A stretch of 64,000 bases of DNA from Erythrobacter sp. HKB08 (GCF_004114695.1 NZ_CP035310.1:2463501-2527500), one strand, 5' to 3'. Counted from the first letter of the stretch, positions 26,288-38,536 are shown. Numbers and translations: made by a program. The notes: generated from the sequence alone by a model not told the origin.

Positions 26288-27265
26288 ATGGCCGTAATCG
26301 GAGTTCTCGGCGCTGGTGCATGGGGCACGGCCCTTGCACAGATGCTCGCCAGCGATGGCCGCGATGTGCTGCTGTGGGCGCGCGAGCCCGAAGTGGTCGA
26401 GCAGGTCAATTCCGGCCACCGCAACGAGCTTTTCCTGCCGAGCGCGGAGCTTGCACCGACGATCCGGGCAACCGGCGACCTGTCGGACTTGGGCAGCATC
26501 GATATCCTCCTGGCGGTTACCCCTGCGCAGCATCTCGGCGCGGTTCTCACCTCCCTGCCCTCGCAGCCGCGCGACCTCGTGCTTTGCAGCAAGGGGATCG
26601 AGGCATCGAGCGGCCAGATGATGAACGAGGTCGCAGCCGAAGCCTCGCCCGACAGCGCCATCGCCATCCTTTCTGGTCCGACATTCGCGCACGAAGTTGC
26701 CGCGGGCCTGCCGACTGCCGTCACCCTCGCCTGCAGCGGCGGCGAGGAGCAGTGGGCGCGGCTTTCGCCCGAAATCGCCCGGCCGCAGTTCCGCCCTTAC
26801 TATTCCGACGACGTGGTCGGTGCGGAGATCGGCGGTGCAGTGAAGAACGTCCTCGCGATCGCCTGCGGCGTGGTCGACGGGCTGAATCTCGGCCAGAACG
26901 CTCGCGCTGCCCTGATTGCTCGCGGCTATGCGGAAATGCAGCGCTTCGGCGACGCGCTGGGCGCGCAGCGCGAAACGCTTGCGGGGCTGTGCGGGCTCGG
27001 CGACCTCGTCCTGACATGCTCGTCGACGTCGAGCCGCAACTTCTCGCTCGGCAAGGCACTGGGCGAAGGGCAATCGGCCGAAGCGCTGATGGCGGATCGC
27101 CGCACAGTGGCGGAAGGCGCGCACACGGCGCCGGTACTCCTCAAACTCGCGCAGCAGCACGAGATCGCCATGCCGATCGTCGAAGCGGTCAACGAACTCC
27201 TGTCAGGCTCCAACGCGCAGTCGGTCGTCTCCGGCCTGCTGTCCCGGCCGTTGAGGGCCGAATAG
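26288..27265 (+). CDS. gpsA: Glycerol-3-phosphate dehydrogenase [NAD(P)+]
   Basis: A 325-residue GpsA. The N-terminal Rossmann motif is VLGAGAWGTALAQMLA, and the catalytic domain has GGAVKNVLAIACG, the conserved Lys and LAGLCGLGDLVLTCSS. It reduces dihydroxyacetone phosphate to sn-glycerol-3-phosphate for phospholipid synthesis. It is in an operon with tsaD upstream (11-base gap) and a flippase gene downstream (7-base gap). Confidence 0.96.
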   Translation: MAVIGVLGAGAWGTALAQMLASDGRDVLLWAREPEVVEQVNSGHRNELFLPSAELAPTIRATGDLSDLGSIDILLAVTPAQHLGAVLTSLPSQPRDLVLCSKGIEASSGQMMNEVAAEASPDSAIAILSGPTFAHEVAAGLPTAVTLACSGGEEQWARLSPEIARPQFRPYYSDDVVGAEIGGAVKNVLAIACGVVDGLNLGQNARAALIARGYAEMQRFGDALGAQRETLAGLCGLGDLVLTCSSTSSRNFSLGKALGEGQSAEALMADRRTVAEGAHTAPVLLKLAQQHEIAMPIVEAVNELLSGSNAQSVVSGLLSRPLRAE

Positions 27266-27272
27266 GCGGATC

Positions 27273-28763
27273 ATGGCGGCCGAAGGAACCAACCAGGGCG
27301 ATATCGAAGCGCTTGCCAAGGGTGGACGGACCAATGTGTTCGGCTTTCTCCTGCGCCTCGCCGCGCGCCTGCCGTTCCTGTTCATTGCCGGTCGCCTTTA
27401 CGGGGCCGACGCGCTCGGCCGCTTCGCTTCCGCGCTTGTCGTGGTCGAGCTGGTAGCGCTCATCTGCTCGCTCGGCGAGAAACGCGGCCTTGCCCAGCGG
27501 CTGACCGACCGAGACGACGATCCGGCCAATGTCGTGTTCGACGGCCTGCTGCTCGCGCTGATCTTTTCAGGGCTAGCCGCGGTATTCTTCTGGTTCGTGC
27601 CCGCGCCGCTGTTTCCGGCGGGCGAGTACGACTACCTCGACAAGTTCATCGTCCTCGCGATCCCCGGTTACGCGCTGACGGAGATCGTGCTCGCCGCGCA
27701 GGCCTATCGCTACGACATCGCGACCACCGTCCGCGCACGCGCCGTGGTGGAGCCGTGGTCGATCTCGATCCTCGCCGGCGTGTTCTTCTACTGGATCCCG
27801 GGAAGTGGGCTCGAGATGGCCTATCTCGCGTCGATCTACGCCGGATTGCTGACGGGGCTGTGGACCTTCCTGCGCACCTACGGCCTGCCCACTGCATGGA
27901 AGCCGGACCCGCTCGCAATGGCGCGCCAGACCTGGCGGGCGCTGCCCCTGGCGACAGCGGATGCGGTCGAGTGGGGCACGCGCCGCGTCGACATCTTCAT
28001 CCTCGGCCTGTTCGCGGCGCCGGCTGCGGTCGGCGTCTATTACATCGCCCAGCAGGTCGCGAGCCTGCCGCAGAAGCTCAAGACCAGCTTCGAGCCGATC
28101 CTCGGCCCGGTCATCACGCGCAACCTGAAGGAAGGCAACAAGAAGGCGATTGCCGAGCAGCTGTGCCTCGTCGGCTTCTGGATCATCGCGGCGCAGGCCG
28201 GAATTGCGCTGGCGCTGGGCGTGCCGGGCGAGGCGGTGATGGGTCTCGTCGGTCCGAACTTCGTCGGTGGTACGGGTGCGCTGGCTTTCCTGCTTGCGGC
28301 AGAGGTCATTGCGGCGACCGCGGTCGTGTCGGAAGCGGCGCTGGTCTATGTTGCGCGGGTCCGCAATTTGTGGATCTCGATCGCGACCATCGCATTCCAG
28401 GGCGCGCTGACCGTCGGCCTCATCCTCTTGGTGGAATCGCTCGGCTATGGCGAGCCGTACAAGGCGGCAGCAGCGGCGCTTGCCCTTGCCATCGCGCTCG
28501 GCACGGCATCGCTGGTCAAGGCATGGCTGATTTCGCGCATCCTCGGCCACACGGTCAACAACTGGCGCTGGGCGCTGGTCTGGGCGTCCGGTCCCGCGAT
28601 CGTCGTCGGCTTCGCGGCAACGCAGCTTCCCGAGTGGGCCGAGCTGATCTTCGGCATCCCGGCGATCCTGTTCGTTTACGGCTGGGTCATCTGGCACAAG
28701 GGCTTTGGCCCGGAAGAGCGGATGCTGTTCAAGAAAAGCATGGGCGGCCCGGAAGAAGGCTAG
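27273..28763 (+). CDS. Polysaccharide/oligosaccharide flippase (MOP superfamily)
   Basis: A 496-residue integral membrane protein with roughly 12-14 hydrophobic segments and no signal peptide, resembling Wzx/RfbX-type flippases of the MOP/MATE superfamily. The first segment region is FGFLLRLAARLPFLFIAGRL with the following LGRFASALVVVELVAL, typical of these proteins. It presumably moves a lipid-linked glycan across the inner membrane. No glycosyltransferase cluster is adjacent; its position after gpsA, seven bases away, points to a housekeeping envelope role. Substrate unknown. Confidence 0.82.
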   Translation: MAAEGTNQGDIEALAKGGRTNVFGFLLRLAARLPFLFIAGRLYGADALGRFASALVVVELVALICSLGEKRGLAQRLTDRDDDPANVVFDGLLLALIFSGLAAVFFWFVPAPLFPAGEYDYLDKFIVLAIPGYALTEIVLAAQAYRYDIATTVRARAVVEPWSISILAGVFFYWIPGSGLEMAYLASIYAGLLTGLWTFLRTYGLPTAWKPDPLAMARQTWRALPLATADAVEWGTRRVDIFILGLFAAPAAVGVYYIAQQVASLPQKLKTSFEPILGPVITRNLKEGNKKAIAEQLCLVGFWIIAAQAGIALALGVPGEAVMGLVGPNFVGGTGALAFLLAAEVIAATAVVSEAALVYVARVRNLWISIATIAFQGALTVGLILLVESLGYGEPYKAAAAALALAIALGTASLVKAWLISRILGHTVNNWRWALVWASGPAIVVGFAATQLPEWAELIFGIPAILFVYGWVIWHKGFGPEERMLFKKSMGGPEEG

Positions 28764-28767
28764 CTTC

Positions 28768-28794
28768 CTGAACGAACAGGAACTTAGCGTTCAG
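28768..28794. repeat. Inverted repeat after the flippase gene
   Basis: Arms CTGAACG and CGTTCAG are perfect over seven bases with a 13-base spacer, four bases after the flippase stop. No T run follows. It may be a weak hairpin at the 3' end of the tsaD-gpsA-flippase transcript or an operator for the VWA gene at 28852. Confidence 0.35.
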
Positions 28795-28851
28795 TAGGCA
28801 TTAACTGCGCCAACTCGACCTTTTGCATGGGACTGCAAAGGGAGTGAGGCA

Positions 28852-30579
28852 ATGCAGGCATCGCGTCTGGTTTTCGCTATTTCGATGGTCGCGCTGGTAT
28901 CGGGCTGCGCAACACAAGAGACGCAGGACGTCGCATCGACCAAAGGCCAACCCGAAGCCTACGCCCCGCCGCCCGCGCCTACCCCGCCACCCAACAGGGT
29001 GGTCGTTACCGGATCGCGCATCCAGAACGGAGCCGCGCGCACCGCGCTCGCGCCGACCCAGGGCTTCGTCCAGGCCGACGCTGCTGAAGCCACTGCCGCC
29101 GATCCCGACAGCCCGAGTGCCATGCCCGGATATCGCTATTTCCCGCCGGTATTCGTCGCCACCGATCCAGGCCGCGAACAGTATGACGGCGAAGAAGTCT
29201 CGCCGGTCAGGATCGCCACGGCCGAGCCGGTTTCCACCTTCTCGGTCGATGTCGATACCGGTGCCTATGCCAATACCCGCCGATTCCTGACGCAGGGCCA
29301 GATGCCTCCGCGCGCAGCTGTGCGGACCGAGGAACTGATCAACTACTTCCGCTACGACTACGCGCTTCCCGACAGCCGGGAGATGCCGTTCAGCGTCTCG
29401 ACCGACATGGCGGTGACGCCGTGGAACCCGGAGACCCGGCTGATGCGGATCGGGCTGCGCGGATACGAAATGCCGGAAGACAGCCGCCCGCCGGCGAACC
29501 TCGTCTTCCTGCTCGACGTATCGGGCTCGATGAACAGTCCCGACAAGCTGCCCCTGGTACGCACCGCCATGCGCGGTCTCGTCAACCAGCTGGGCAAACG
29601 CGACCGTGTCTCCATCGTCGTCTATGCCGGAGCAGCCGGCCTCGTCCTCGATGCGACGAGCAACCCGTCCGAAATCAAGAACGCGATCGACGATCTGCGC
29701 GCGGGCGGCTCGACCGCTGGCGGCGCCGGTATCGAACTCGCCTACCGCGTTGCCGAAGCGAACCGGATCGACGGCGGGGTCAACCGCGTGATCCTCGCGA
29801 CCGACGGGGACTTCAACGTAGGTGTGTCCGACCGCGACCGCCTCGTCGAACTGATCGAGGAAAAGCGCGAGACCGGAATCACGCTGACCACGCTCGGCTT
29901 CGGCACGGGCAACTACAATGAAGCGCTGATGGAGCAGCTCGCCAATCACGGAAACGGCAATTACGCCTACATCGACAGCGCGCTCGAGGCTCGCAAGGTG
30001 CTCGGCGAGGAGATGGGCGCAACGCTCTTCACCATTGCCAAGGACGTGAAGATCCAGGTCGAGTTCAATCCCGCCGTCGTCAGCCAGTATCGCCTGATCG
30101 GCTATGAGAACCGTGCGCTGCGCGAAGAGGACTTCAGCAATGACGCGGTCGATGCAGGCGATATCGGAGCCGGTCACCAGGTCACCGCGATCTACGAAAT
30201 CGTCCCTGCCGGTTCGACCGGATGGATCGAGAAGCGCCGCTACGAGGACGCCGTGCCGCAGACGGCCTTTGACAAGGCGGAGGAAGCCGCCTTCGTGAAG
30301 CTGCGCTACAAGCTGCCGGACGGAGAGAAATCGCGCCTCGTCCAGAGCGCTATTCCTGCCTCGATGCTGCGGGACGCCCGTGCGCCGAAGGGCGACTTCG
30401 CCTTCGCCGTCGCGGTTGCCGCCTTCGGGCAGAAGCTGCGCGACGACAAGCTGATGGGCGAGTTCGACTACGACGACATCGTGCGCATGTCCGGCGGCCA
30501 GAAAGACTTCTACCGCCAGGAATTCCGCAAGCTGGTCGGCGTGGCGGAGGGAATGGACGCCGTTCGCAAAGGCGGCTGA
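28852..30579 (+). CDS. VWA-domain lipoprotein (YfbK-like)
   Basis: A 575-residue protein. The lipoprotein signal ends in VSGCAT (Cys19 region), followed by a Pro-rich stretch and the segment VVVTGSRIQNGAARTAL. A von Willebrand N-domain (about 95-200, TFSVDVDTGAYANTRRFL) precedes the VWA domain with the MIDAS motif FLLDVSGSMNSPDKL (about 218-232) and a DUF3520-type C-terminal domain. It belongs to the YfbK-like family, of unsettled function. The start is supported by GGGAGTGAGG upstream. An isolated gene with its own promoter region of 88 bases. Confidence 0.88.
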   Translation: MQASRLVFAISMVALVSGCATQETQDVASTKGQPEAYAPPPAPTPPPNRVVVTGSRIQNGAARTALAPTQGFVQADAAEATAADPDSPSAMPGYRYFPPVFVATDPGREQYDGEEVSPVRIATAEPVSTFSVDVDTGAYANTRRFLTQGQMPPRAAVRTEELINYFRYDYALPDSREMPFSVSTDMAVTPWNPETRLMRIGLRGYEMPEDSRPPANLVFLLDVSGSMNSPDKLPLVRTAMRGLVNQLGKRDRVSIVVYAGAAGLVLDATSNPSEIKNAIDDLRAGGSTAGGAGIELAYRVAEANRIDGGVNRVILATDGDFNVGVSDRDRLVELIEEKRETGITLTTLGFGTGNYNEALMEQLANHGNGNYAYIDSALEARKVLGEEMGATLFTIAKDVKIQVEFNPAVVSQYRLIGYENRALREEDFSNDAVDAGDIGAGHQVTAIYEIVPAGSTGWIEKRRYEDAVPQTAFDKAEEAAFVKLRYKLPDGEKSRLVQSAIPASMLRDARAPKGDFAFAVAVAAFGQKLRDDKLMGEFDYDDIVRMSGGQKDFYRQEFRKLVGVAEGMDAVRKGG

Positions 30580-30634
30580 CGAAAGCGGGCAAACCCCTCT
30601 TTTCGCATGCGTCCGGCATGGCTAAAGCACCGCC

Positions 30635-31378
30635 ATGTCCGTCCGGCCTTCACTCGCGATCATCATCGGCGCCATCGTTTGCGCGGTTGCCGCGCTGGGT
30701 TCCGCGCGCTCATCCCAGGACGCGTTGGCGCAGCGCCTGGCACAAGGTGCCGCAGCCGCCTTGGAGGAAGCCGGGACACCGGTTGTGGAAGCCGACTTCG
30801 GTTTGGGCGAAGGCAAATCGCCGACCCGCCATCCCATCCTGCGCGGCGGCGAAGAGTTGACCGAACAGGACCGCGCCAAGGCAGCGCGCGCCGTTGCCCG
30901 CGTTCGCGGCGTCGGCGGTGTCGTCTGGAGCGACGGCACGATCCAGGCGGAGAGCGACGAGGAAGTTTTCGCCCCGACCCATTGCCAGGACGATGTCGAA
31001 GCGCTGCTGCGCGCCCGCACGATCCGCTTCGAGGAATCCTCCGCCGAGATCGAGGCCGCCAGCCGCGAGCTGGTCGACGAGGTCGCGACCGCGCTGCGCC
31101 CCTGCCTCGGCAGCATCATCGCGGTCACCGGCCACACCGACGCATCCGGCCCTGAGCCGGGCAATATCGCCCTGTCGCTCGACCGCGCCCGGGCCGTTCG
31201 CGAGGCACTGGTGAGCCGGGGCATCCCGCGCGACGGCCTGCGCGCTCGCGGTGTCGGATCGAGCGAGCCGGTCGAAGGCCTCGACCCGTCGGACCCGGCC
31301 AACCGCCGTATCGAATTTTCCGTCATTTCGACGGTTCCGCTCACCCCGACACCTGTCGACACGCCGGGAGCACGCTGA
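30635..31378 (+). CDS. OmpA-family peptidoglycan-binding protein
   Basis: A 247-residue protein. An N-terminal hydrophobic segment (LAIIIGAIVCAVAALGSA) can act as signal or anchor, followed by a region with BON-like character (KAARAVARVRGVGGVVWSDG). The OmpA-like domain covers about 125-240, with IIAVTGHTDASGPEPGN and the ending NRRIEFSVIS, the usual site for binding diaminopimelate of peptidoglycan. The stop overlaps the ATG of the following 35-residue gene (TGATG), so they are co-translated. It likely links envelope and cell wall. Confidence 0.85.
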   Translation: MSVRPSLAIIIGAIVCAVAALGSARSSQDALAQRLAQGAAAALEEAGTPVVEADFGLGEGKSPTRHPILRGGEELTEQDRAKAARAVARVRGVGGVVWSDGTIQAESDEEVFAPTHCQDDVEALLRARTIRFEESSAEIEAASRELVDEVATALRPCLGSIIAVTGHTDASGPEPGNIALSLDRARAVREALVSRGIPRDGLRARGVGSSEPVEGLDPSDPANRRIEFSVISTVPLTPTPVDTPGAR

Positions 31379-31485
31379 TGCCGATCTGGTTCGAAGTCGT
31401 TGTGCTCGCCCTGCTCGCCTATGCGGCGGGCCTTGCGATCGGGTGGGGCCTGTGGGGCCGTGACGACGAGACACGAGGAGACTGA
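31378..31485 (+). CDS. 35-residue single-pass membrane peptide
   Basis: The small frame begins MPIWFEVVVLALLAYAAGLA and ends GLWGRDDETRGD: one hydrophobic helix (about 4-28) and a charged tail. The ATG overlaps the OmpA-family stop, and a six-base space leads to the next ATG. The tight placement and the clear membrane-helix pattern argue that it is translated. Its GRDDETRGD tail is probably cytoplasmic. No family recognised; it may assist the neighbouring membrane-anchored HhH protein. Confidence 0.6.
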   Translation: MPIWFEVVVLALLAYAAGLAIGWGLWGRDDETRGD

Positions 31486-31490
31486 TACCC

Positions 31491-31982
31491 ATGCCCGAAC
31501 TGCTCGAAACCTATTGGCCGGTGCTAGTCGCCGCGCTCGTTATCGGGATCGTCATTGCCTGGTACATCTTCGTCGCCTCGCGCCGTACGCGGGTCGAGAC
31601 GGACAAGACCGACGTGCTCGACGAGGGCAAGGGCCCGGCGGCGCGCAACCAGGCACTGATCGACGCGGCACCCGCCGCTTCGACGCCGCCGCAGCCGGTT
31701 GCCGAACCCTCTCCGGTACCTGTACCGGCGGCAAGCACCGACGACGGGGACGACCTCACCCGCATCAAGGGCGTCGGCCCCAAGCTGCGGGATTTGCTGG
31801 CGACGCTCGGCGTAACCCGGTTCGAGCAGATTGCGGGTTGGAGCGATGCGGACATCGCCGAAATCGACGCCAAGCTGGGCCGTTTCGAAGGCCGCATCGA
31901 GCGCGACAACTGGGTCGCCCAGGCCAAGTTCCTCGCTGCCGGCGACACGCAGGGTTACGAGAGCCAGTTCGGCCGGATGTAG
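31491..31982 (+). CDS. Membrane-anchored helix-hairpin-helix protein
   Basis: A 163-residue protein: an N-terminal transmembrane helix (about 9-29, PVLVAALVIGIVIAWYIFVA), an Ala/Pro-rich linker, and a helix-hairpin-helix domain (about 88-150) with LTRIKGVGPKLRDLLATLGV and FEQIAGWSDADIAEID. This second part resembles the extra domain seen in alphaproteobacterial NuoE and ribosomal/photosynthetic accessory proteins, where it may bind protein or nucleic acid. It is last in the run of OmpA protein, membrane peptide and HhH protein. Function not known. Confidence 0.75.
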   Translation: MPELLETYWPVLVAALVIGIVIAWYIFVASRRTRVETDKTDVLDEGKGPAARNQALIDAAPAASTPPQPVAEPSPVPVPAASTDDGDDLTRIKGVGPKLRDLLATLGVTRFEQIAGWSDADIAEIDAKLGRFEGRIERDNWVAQAKFLAAGDTQGYESQFGRM

Positions 31983-32051
31983 CTTGCCGGAACGAAATCG
32001 CGTTTCGCCCATTTCATTTCTCAGGGACGCCGAGGGATGAAGGGGAGAGCC

Positions 32052-32405
32052 ATGTCGATTCCACGCGTACTCGTCGCAGAAGACGAGTTCATTGTTGCCC
32101 ACGATCTTTGCGATACCGTGTCCGAAGCGGGTTTCGCGATCGAGGGTCCGCACCCGAACATTTCGTCTGCCATGCTGGCGCTTCAGAAGCACCGGCCCGA
32201 CCTCGCCATCCTCGACGTGCAGCTCGATGACGGGGACGTTTTCCCGCTGGCTGAAAAGCTCATGGCGGAGAATGTGCCGATCATCTTCCACTCGGGCAAT
32301 TACTCGGCGGAGGAAATGAAGCAGCGTTATCCCGATGCGATCGCCTGCTCGAAACCCTGCCCGCCGAACGAGATCATCGACAAGGTCCAGCAGGCCCTCG
32401 CCTGA
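32052..32405 (+). CDS. Single-domain response regulator (CheY-like)
   Basis: A 117-residue stand-alone receiver. The acidic pair is in [13 protein letters not shown], the phosphoacceptor Asp in [11 protein letters not shown], the Ser in IIFHSGN and the conserved Lys in CSKPCPP, so the phosphorylation pocket is complete. The start at 32052 (MSIPRV) follows AGGGGAGA; an in-frame ATG at 32037 would put that ribosome site inside the gene. No histidine kinase is adjacent. Such regulators often partner HWE-type kinases in Sphingomonadales stress signalling, but that is only a general expectation. Confidence 0.88.
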   Translation: MSIPRVLVAEDEFIVAHDLCDTVSEAGFAIEGPHPNISSAMLALQKHRPDLAILDVQLDDGDVFPLAEKLMAENVPIIFHSGNYSAEEMKQRYPDAIACSKPCPPNEIIDKVQQALA

Positions 32406-32503
32406 CCCCGACCAAGCGTCGCGATTTTCGCTCAGGTCGCATCTGGCCTGATCTCCTGCTCTGCTCTATCCCCTTCGCAAAACATGCGAGATGGGAGAAT
32501 CTG

Positions 32504-34441
<1,938 letters not shown>

Positions 34442-34451
34442 CCACGCTGCC

Positions 34452-34895
34452 ATGCCCAAGCTGAAAACCATGGCCTCCATGCCGCGCGCCGAGTGGGCGG
34501 GCTATGCGGAGGCGATGGCTTGCCTGCTGTGGGCGCGGCTGCTGGTGCTCCTCGTGCCGCTCAAGCATTGGCGCAAACACATCGCCGACGGGATCGAGGC
34601 GAAAGGGACTTTGGAGCCGTTGGACGAGAGCGAGCGCGAGGCGGTGAAGCTGGTCGCCCGCTCGATATCACGGGCAGTTCGCAACACTCCGGTCGAACTC
34701 ATCTGCCTGCCGCAGGCGCTTGCAGCGCGCTGGATGCTCGCCCGGCGCGGGGTTGCGACGCAGCTTTACCTCGGCACACGGATGGCGGCGGAAGAGGACC
34801 GCGAATTCCACGCCTGGCTCAAGGCCGGGCGGACATGGGTGACCGGCCACTGCGACGAGGAAAATTTCGTCACTTTCGAGCGTCGCACTGCCTGA
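34452..34895 (+). CDS. Lasso peptide B2-type leader protease homologue (isolated)
   Basis: A 147-residue protein of the transglutaminase-core-3 family, that is, lasso peptide biosynthesis B2 proteins. The N-terminal helical region [22 protein letters not shown] precedes the peptidase core with Cys85 in [18 protein letters not shown] and His120 in EFHAWLKAG, followed by [13 protein letters not shown]. Length and motif spacing match B2. B2 cuts the leader from a lasso precursor. It is not next to the precursor or cyclase (15-17 kb) but behind acs, ten bases after its stop and without a clear ribosome site of its own, suggesting coupled translation. It may serve the RiPP cluster in trans or be a domesticated relic. 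Confidence 0.8.
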   Translation: MPKLKTMASMPRAEWAGYAEAMACLLWARLLVLLVPLKHWRKHIADGIEAKGTLEPLDESEREAVKLVARSISRAVRNTPVELICLPQALAARWMLARRGVATQLYLGTRMAAEEDREFHAWLKAGRTWVTGHCDEENFVTFERRTA

Positions 34896-34960
34896 CGAAT
34901 GGTTGCCCTCAGCCCCGCAAATGGGCATTGGGCGGGCAAACGATAACGCAGGAGAATACC

Positions 34961-36144
<1,184 letters not shown>

Positions 36145-36145
<1 letters not shown>

Positions 36146-36792
36146 TGAAGCTTTACGGCTACTACCGCAGCTCGACGAGCTTCCGCCTGCGCATCGCGCT
36201 CGAACTCAAGGGGCTGGAATACGAGAATATTCCGGTCAACCTGCTGCAGTCCGAGCAGAAGGCGAAGGACTTCACCAGCCGCAACGCTTTCGGCAGCGTG
36301 CCGATGCTCGAAGCGGACGGGCGCGACCGGGCGCAATCGATGGCGCTCATCGAGTGGCTCGACGAAGCCTACCCAGAGCCTGCACTGCTGCCGACGGATA
36401 TCGAAGACCGCTACACCGCGCGCGAACTGGCCTATGCCATCGCGACCGAGCTGCACGCGCCGCTAAACCTGCCGATCCTCAAGTACCTCGGCAGCGAATA
36501 CGGCAAGTCGCAGGAAGAGATCGGCGAATGGTACCGCCACTGGCTCGCCCGCACGCTCGACCCGCTGGAGAAGCGGCTGGAGCAGGTCGGCAGCGGCGAT
36601 TTCCTGTTCGACGGGCCCGGCTTCTTCGAGGTCTGCCTGCTGCCGCAGATGTACAACGCGCGCCGCTTCTCATTCGACTTTTCAGACAAGCCGCGCATGG
36701 AGCGGATCGAGCGGGCCTGCCTTGCCCTGCCCGCCTTCCAGCGCGCCCACCCCGATAACCAGCCGGACAACCCCGAAAGGACGGCCCAATGA
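36145..36792 (+). CDS. maiA: Maleylacetoacetate isomerase (zeta-class GST)
   Basis: A 215-residue zeta-class glutathione S-transferase. The N-terminal thioredoxin-like domain opens KLYGYYRSSTSFRLRIAL, with the Ser-Ser/Thr motif that binds glutathione. The helical domain follows from about residue 85. The enzyme isomerises maleylacetoacetate to fumarylacetoacetate in tyrosine and homogentisate breakdown, and the next gene encodes an FAH-family hydrolase, which supports the assignment. The start overlaps the end of gcdH by one base; the end overlaps the next start as ATGA. Confidence 0.88.
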
Positions 36793-37799
36793 AACTCGCA
36801 TCGCTCAACGATGGAACCCGCGACGGCAAGCTCGTCGTCGTGTCCAAGGACATCACCCGCTACTGCGCGGCGGACAATATCGCGCCGACCATGCAATATG
36901 CGCTCGACAACTGGGACGAGGTCGCGCCGAAACTCGACGCGCTCTACCGCGATGTCGAGCACCAGACGGTCCCTTGCGAGCGTTTCCACGAACGCGAGGC
37001 GCACTCCCCGCTGCCGCGCGCCTACCAGTGGGCCGACGGCTCGGCCTACATCAATCACGTCGAACTGGTGCGCAAGGCGCGCGGTGCCGAGGTGCCGGAG
37101 AGCTTCTACCACGACCCGCTGATGTACCAGGGCGGCAGCGACGATTTCCTGCCCCCGCGCGGTGACATTCCGCTCAAGGACACTGCATGGGGCTGCGACA
37201 TGGAAGGCGAGATCGCCTGCATCACCGACGATGTGCCGATGGGCACCTCGCCCGAAGATGCGGCCGGTCACATCAAGCTGCTGATGCTCGTCAACGACGT
37301 CTCGCTTCGCGGCCTCATCCCGGGCGAACTCGCAAAGGGCTTCGGCTTCTTCCAGTCCAAGCCCGCCACCGCTTTCTCGCCCGTTGCCGTCACGCCTGAC
37401 GAGCTGGGCGATGCCTGGCAGAACAGCGTCATCGCCCACCCGCTCAAGGTCGATTACAACGGCGAGCCGTTCGGCCGCGCGGAAGTGGCGGAGGATGCGA
37501 CCTTCAACCTCGCCGATCTGGTCTCGCATGCGGCCAAGACCCGCAACCTCGGCGCGGGCGCGATCATCGGGTCGGGTACGATCTCGAACAAGGGCGAAGA
37601 CGGCGGCCCCGGCAAGCCGGTCAGCGAAGGCGGCGCAGGCTACAGCTGCATCGCGGAAATCCGCATGATCGAGACGATCTACGACGGCGAGCCCAAGACC
37701 CGTTTCATGGCACCGGGCGATACCGTGCGCATCTGGATGGACGACGAACACGGCCATTCGATCTTCGGTGCGATCGAACAGAAGGTCGTCCAGGCCTGA
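36789..37799 (+). CDS. Fumarylacetoacetate hydrolase family protein
   Basis: A 336-residue protein of the FAH superfamily. The metal site is suggested by DMEGEIACITDD and LLMLVNDVSLRGLI, and the family core contains FQSKPATAFSPVAV and GAIIGSGTISNKGED. It hydrolyses a C-C bond in a dioxo acid; placed behind maiA, fumarylacetoacetate cleavage to fumarate and acetoacetate is the likely reaction. It is shorter than classical eukaryotic FAH, as usual for bacterial homologues. It ends the gcdH-maiA-FAH operon before a strong bidirectional terminator. Confidence 0.85.
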   Translation: MKLASLNDGTRDGKLVVVSKDITRYCAADNIAPTMQYALDNWDEVAPKLDALYRDVEHQTVPCERFHEREAHSPLPRAYQWADGSAYINHVELVRKARGAEVPESFYHDPLMYQGGSDDFLPPRGDIPLKDTAWGCDMEGEIACITDDVPMGTSPEDAAGHIKLLMLVNDVSLRGLIPGELAKGFGFFQSKPATAFSPVAVTPDELGDAWQNSVIAHPLKVDYNGEPFGRAEVAEDATFNLADLVSHAAKTRNLGAGAIIGSGTISNKGEDGGPGKPVSEGGAGYSCIAEIRMIETIYDGEPKTRFMAPGDTVRIWMDDEHGHSIFGAIEQKVVQA

Positions 37800-37815
37800 T
37801 CATCGCGAGGGCATG

Positions 37816-37853
37816 AAAAAAGGGCGCGGGGGTCTCGCTCCCCGCGCCCTTTT
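37816..37853. terminator. Strong bidirectional intrinsic terminator
   Basis: A perfect 11-bp stem AGGGCGCGGGG / CCCCGCGCCCT around the loop GTCTCGCT, with AAAAA before it and TTT after it. It lies between the convergent FAH-family gene and ompW and can stop transcription from both sides. Confidence 0.92.
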
Positions 37854-37867
37854 GCTTGCGTCAGGCC

Positions 37868-38536
37868 TCAAAAACGGAGGGAAAGGCCCGCGCTCACAAC
37901 CCAAGGGTCGATCTTGTGTTCGGTCTCGATGGCGAGCGTATTGCCGGCAAACCAGCGCGCAGTCGTGTCGACGAAATAGCGCTTGGCATCGATGCTGAAG
38001 CCGAGGCCGTTCTCGTTGAGCGGCACGTCGACGCCCGCCTGCACGGCAAGGCCCAGCTCGTTGGACATGTCGAAGTCGGTCACTCCGAGCGGCAGGGTGG
38101 CAGCACCCGGCTGTTCGTCGATCCAGATGAAATAGGTCGGACCTGCGCCGACGTAGGGCTTGATGCCGCCGGCATCGAAATGGAGCTTGGCGGTCACCGT
38201 AGCCGGAATGACCTTGGCATCGGACACCAGCTCGGCGCCCGGCAGGCCGGTCGTGCCGTCGACATCGTGCTGCGTGACGCAGCAGATCGTCTCGATCGAG
38301 AAGTTGTCGGTGACGAAGTATTCGATCGCGACCGTGGGGACGATATTGTCATTCGCCTTGGTCTGCGTGTTCGCGGGCAGGCCGACGATGTCGGTGCGCA
38401 CATCGGTGATCTTGCCGTCAGGCAGGACCCCGGTGACGAACAGTTTCGCCTGGAAATCACCGGCTTCGGCACGCGCGGCCGCCGGGGCCGACAGCATGGC
38501 GACGGCTGCGATCGCAGTCGAAAGATACAGTTTCAT
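37868..38536 (-). CDS. ompW: OmpW-family outer membrane protein
   Basis: About 222 residues from the start at 38536 (MKLYLSTAIAAVAMLSAPAAARA, a clear signal peptide ending before EAGDF). The mature part is an eight-strand beta-barrel of OmpW type: VTGVLPDG, VPTVAIEYFVTDNFSIE, KPYVGAGPTYFIW, and a C-terminal LSLRF ending in aromatic Phe, the outer-membrane assembly signal. A CC pair occurs in IETICCVTQHD, at the usual variable loop. In many proteobacteria ompW is controlled by FNR and oxygen; here an FNR-type box lies about 94 bases upstream. Confidence 0.88.
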   Translation of the reverse strand: MKLYLSTAIAAVAMLSAPAAARAEAGDFQAKLFVTGVLPDGKITDVRTDIVGLPANTQTKANDNIVPTVAIEYFVTDNFSIETICCVTQHDVDGTTGLPGAELVSDAKVIPATVTAKLHFDAGGIKPYVGAGPTYFIWIDEQPGAATLPLGVTDFDMSNELGLAVQAGVDVPLNENGLGFSIDAKRYFVDTTARWFAGNTLAIETEHKIDPWVVSAGLSLRF

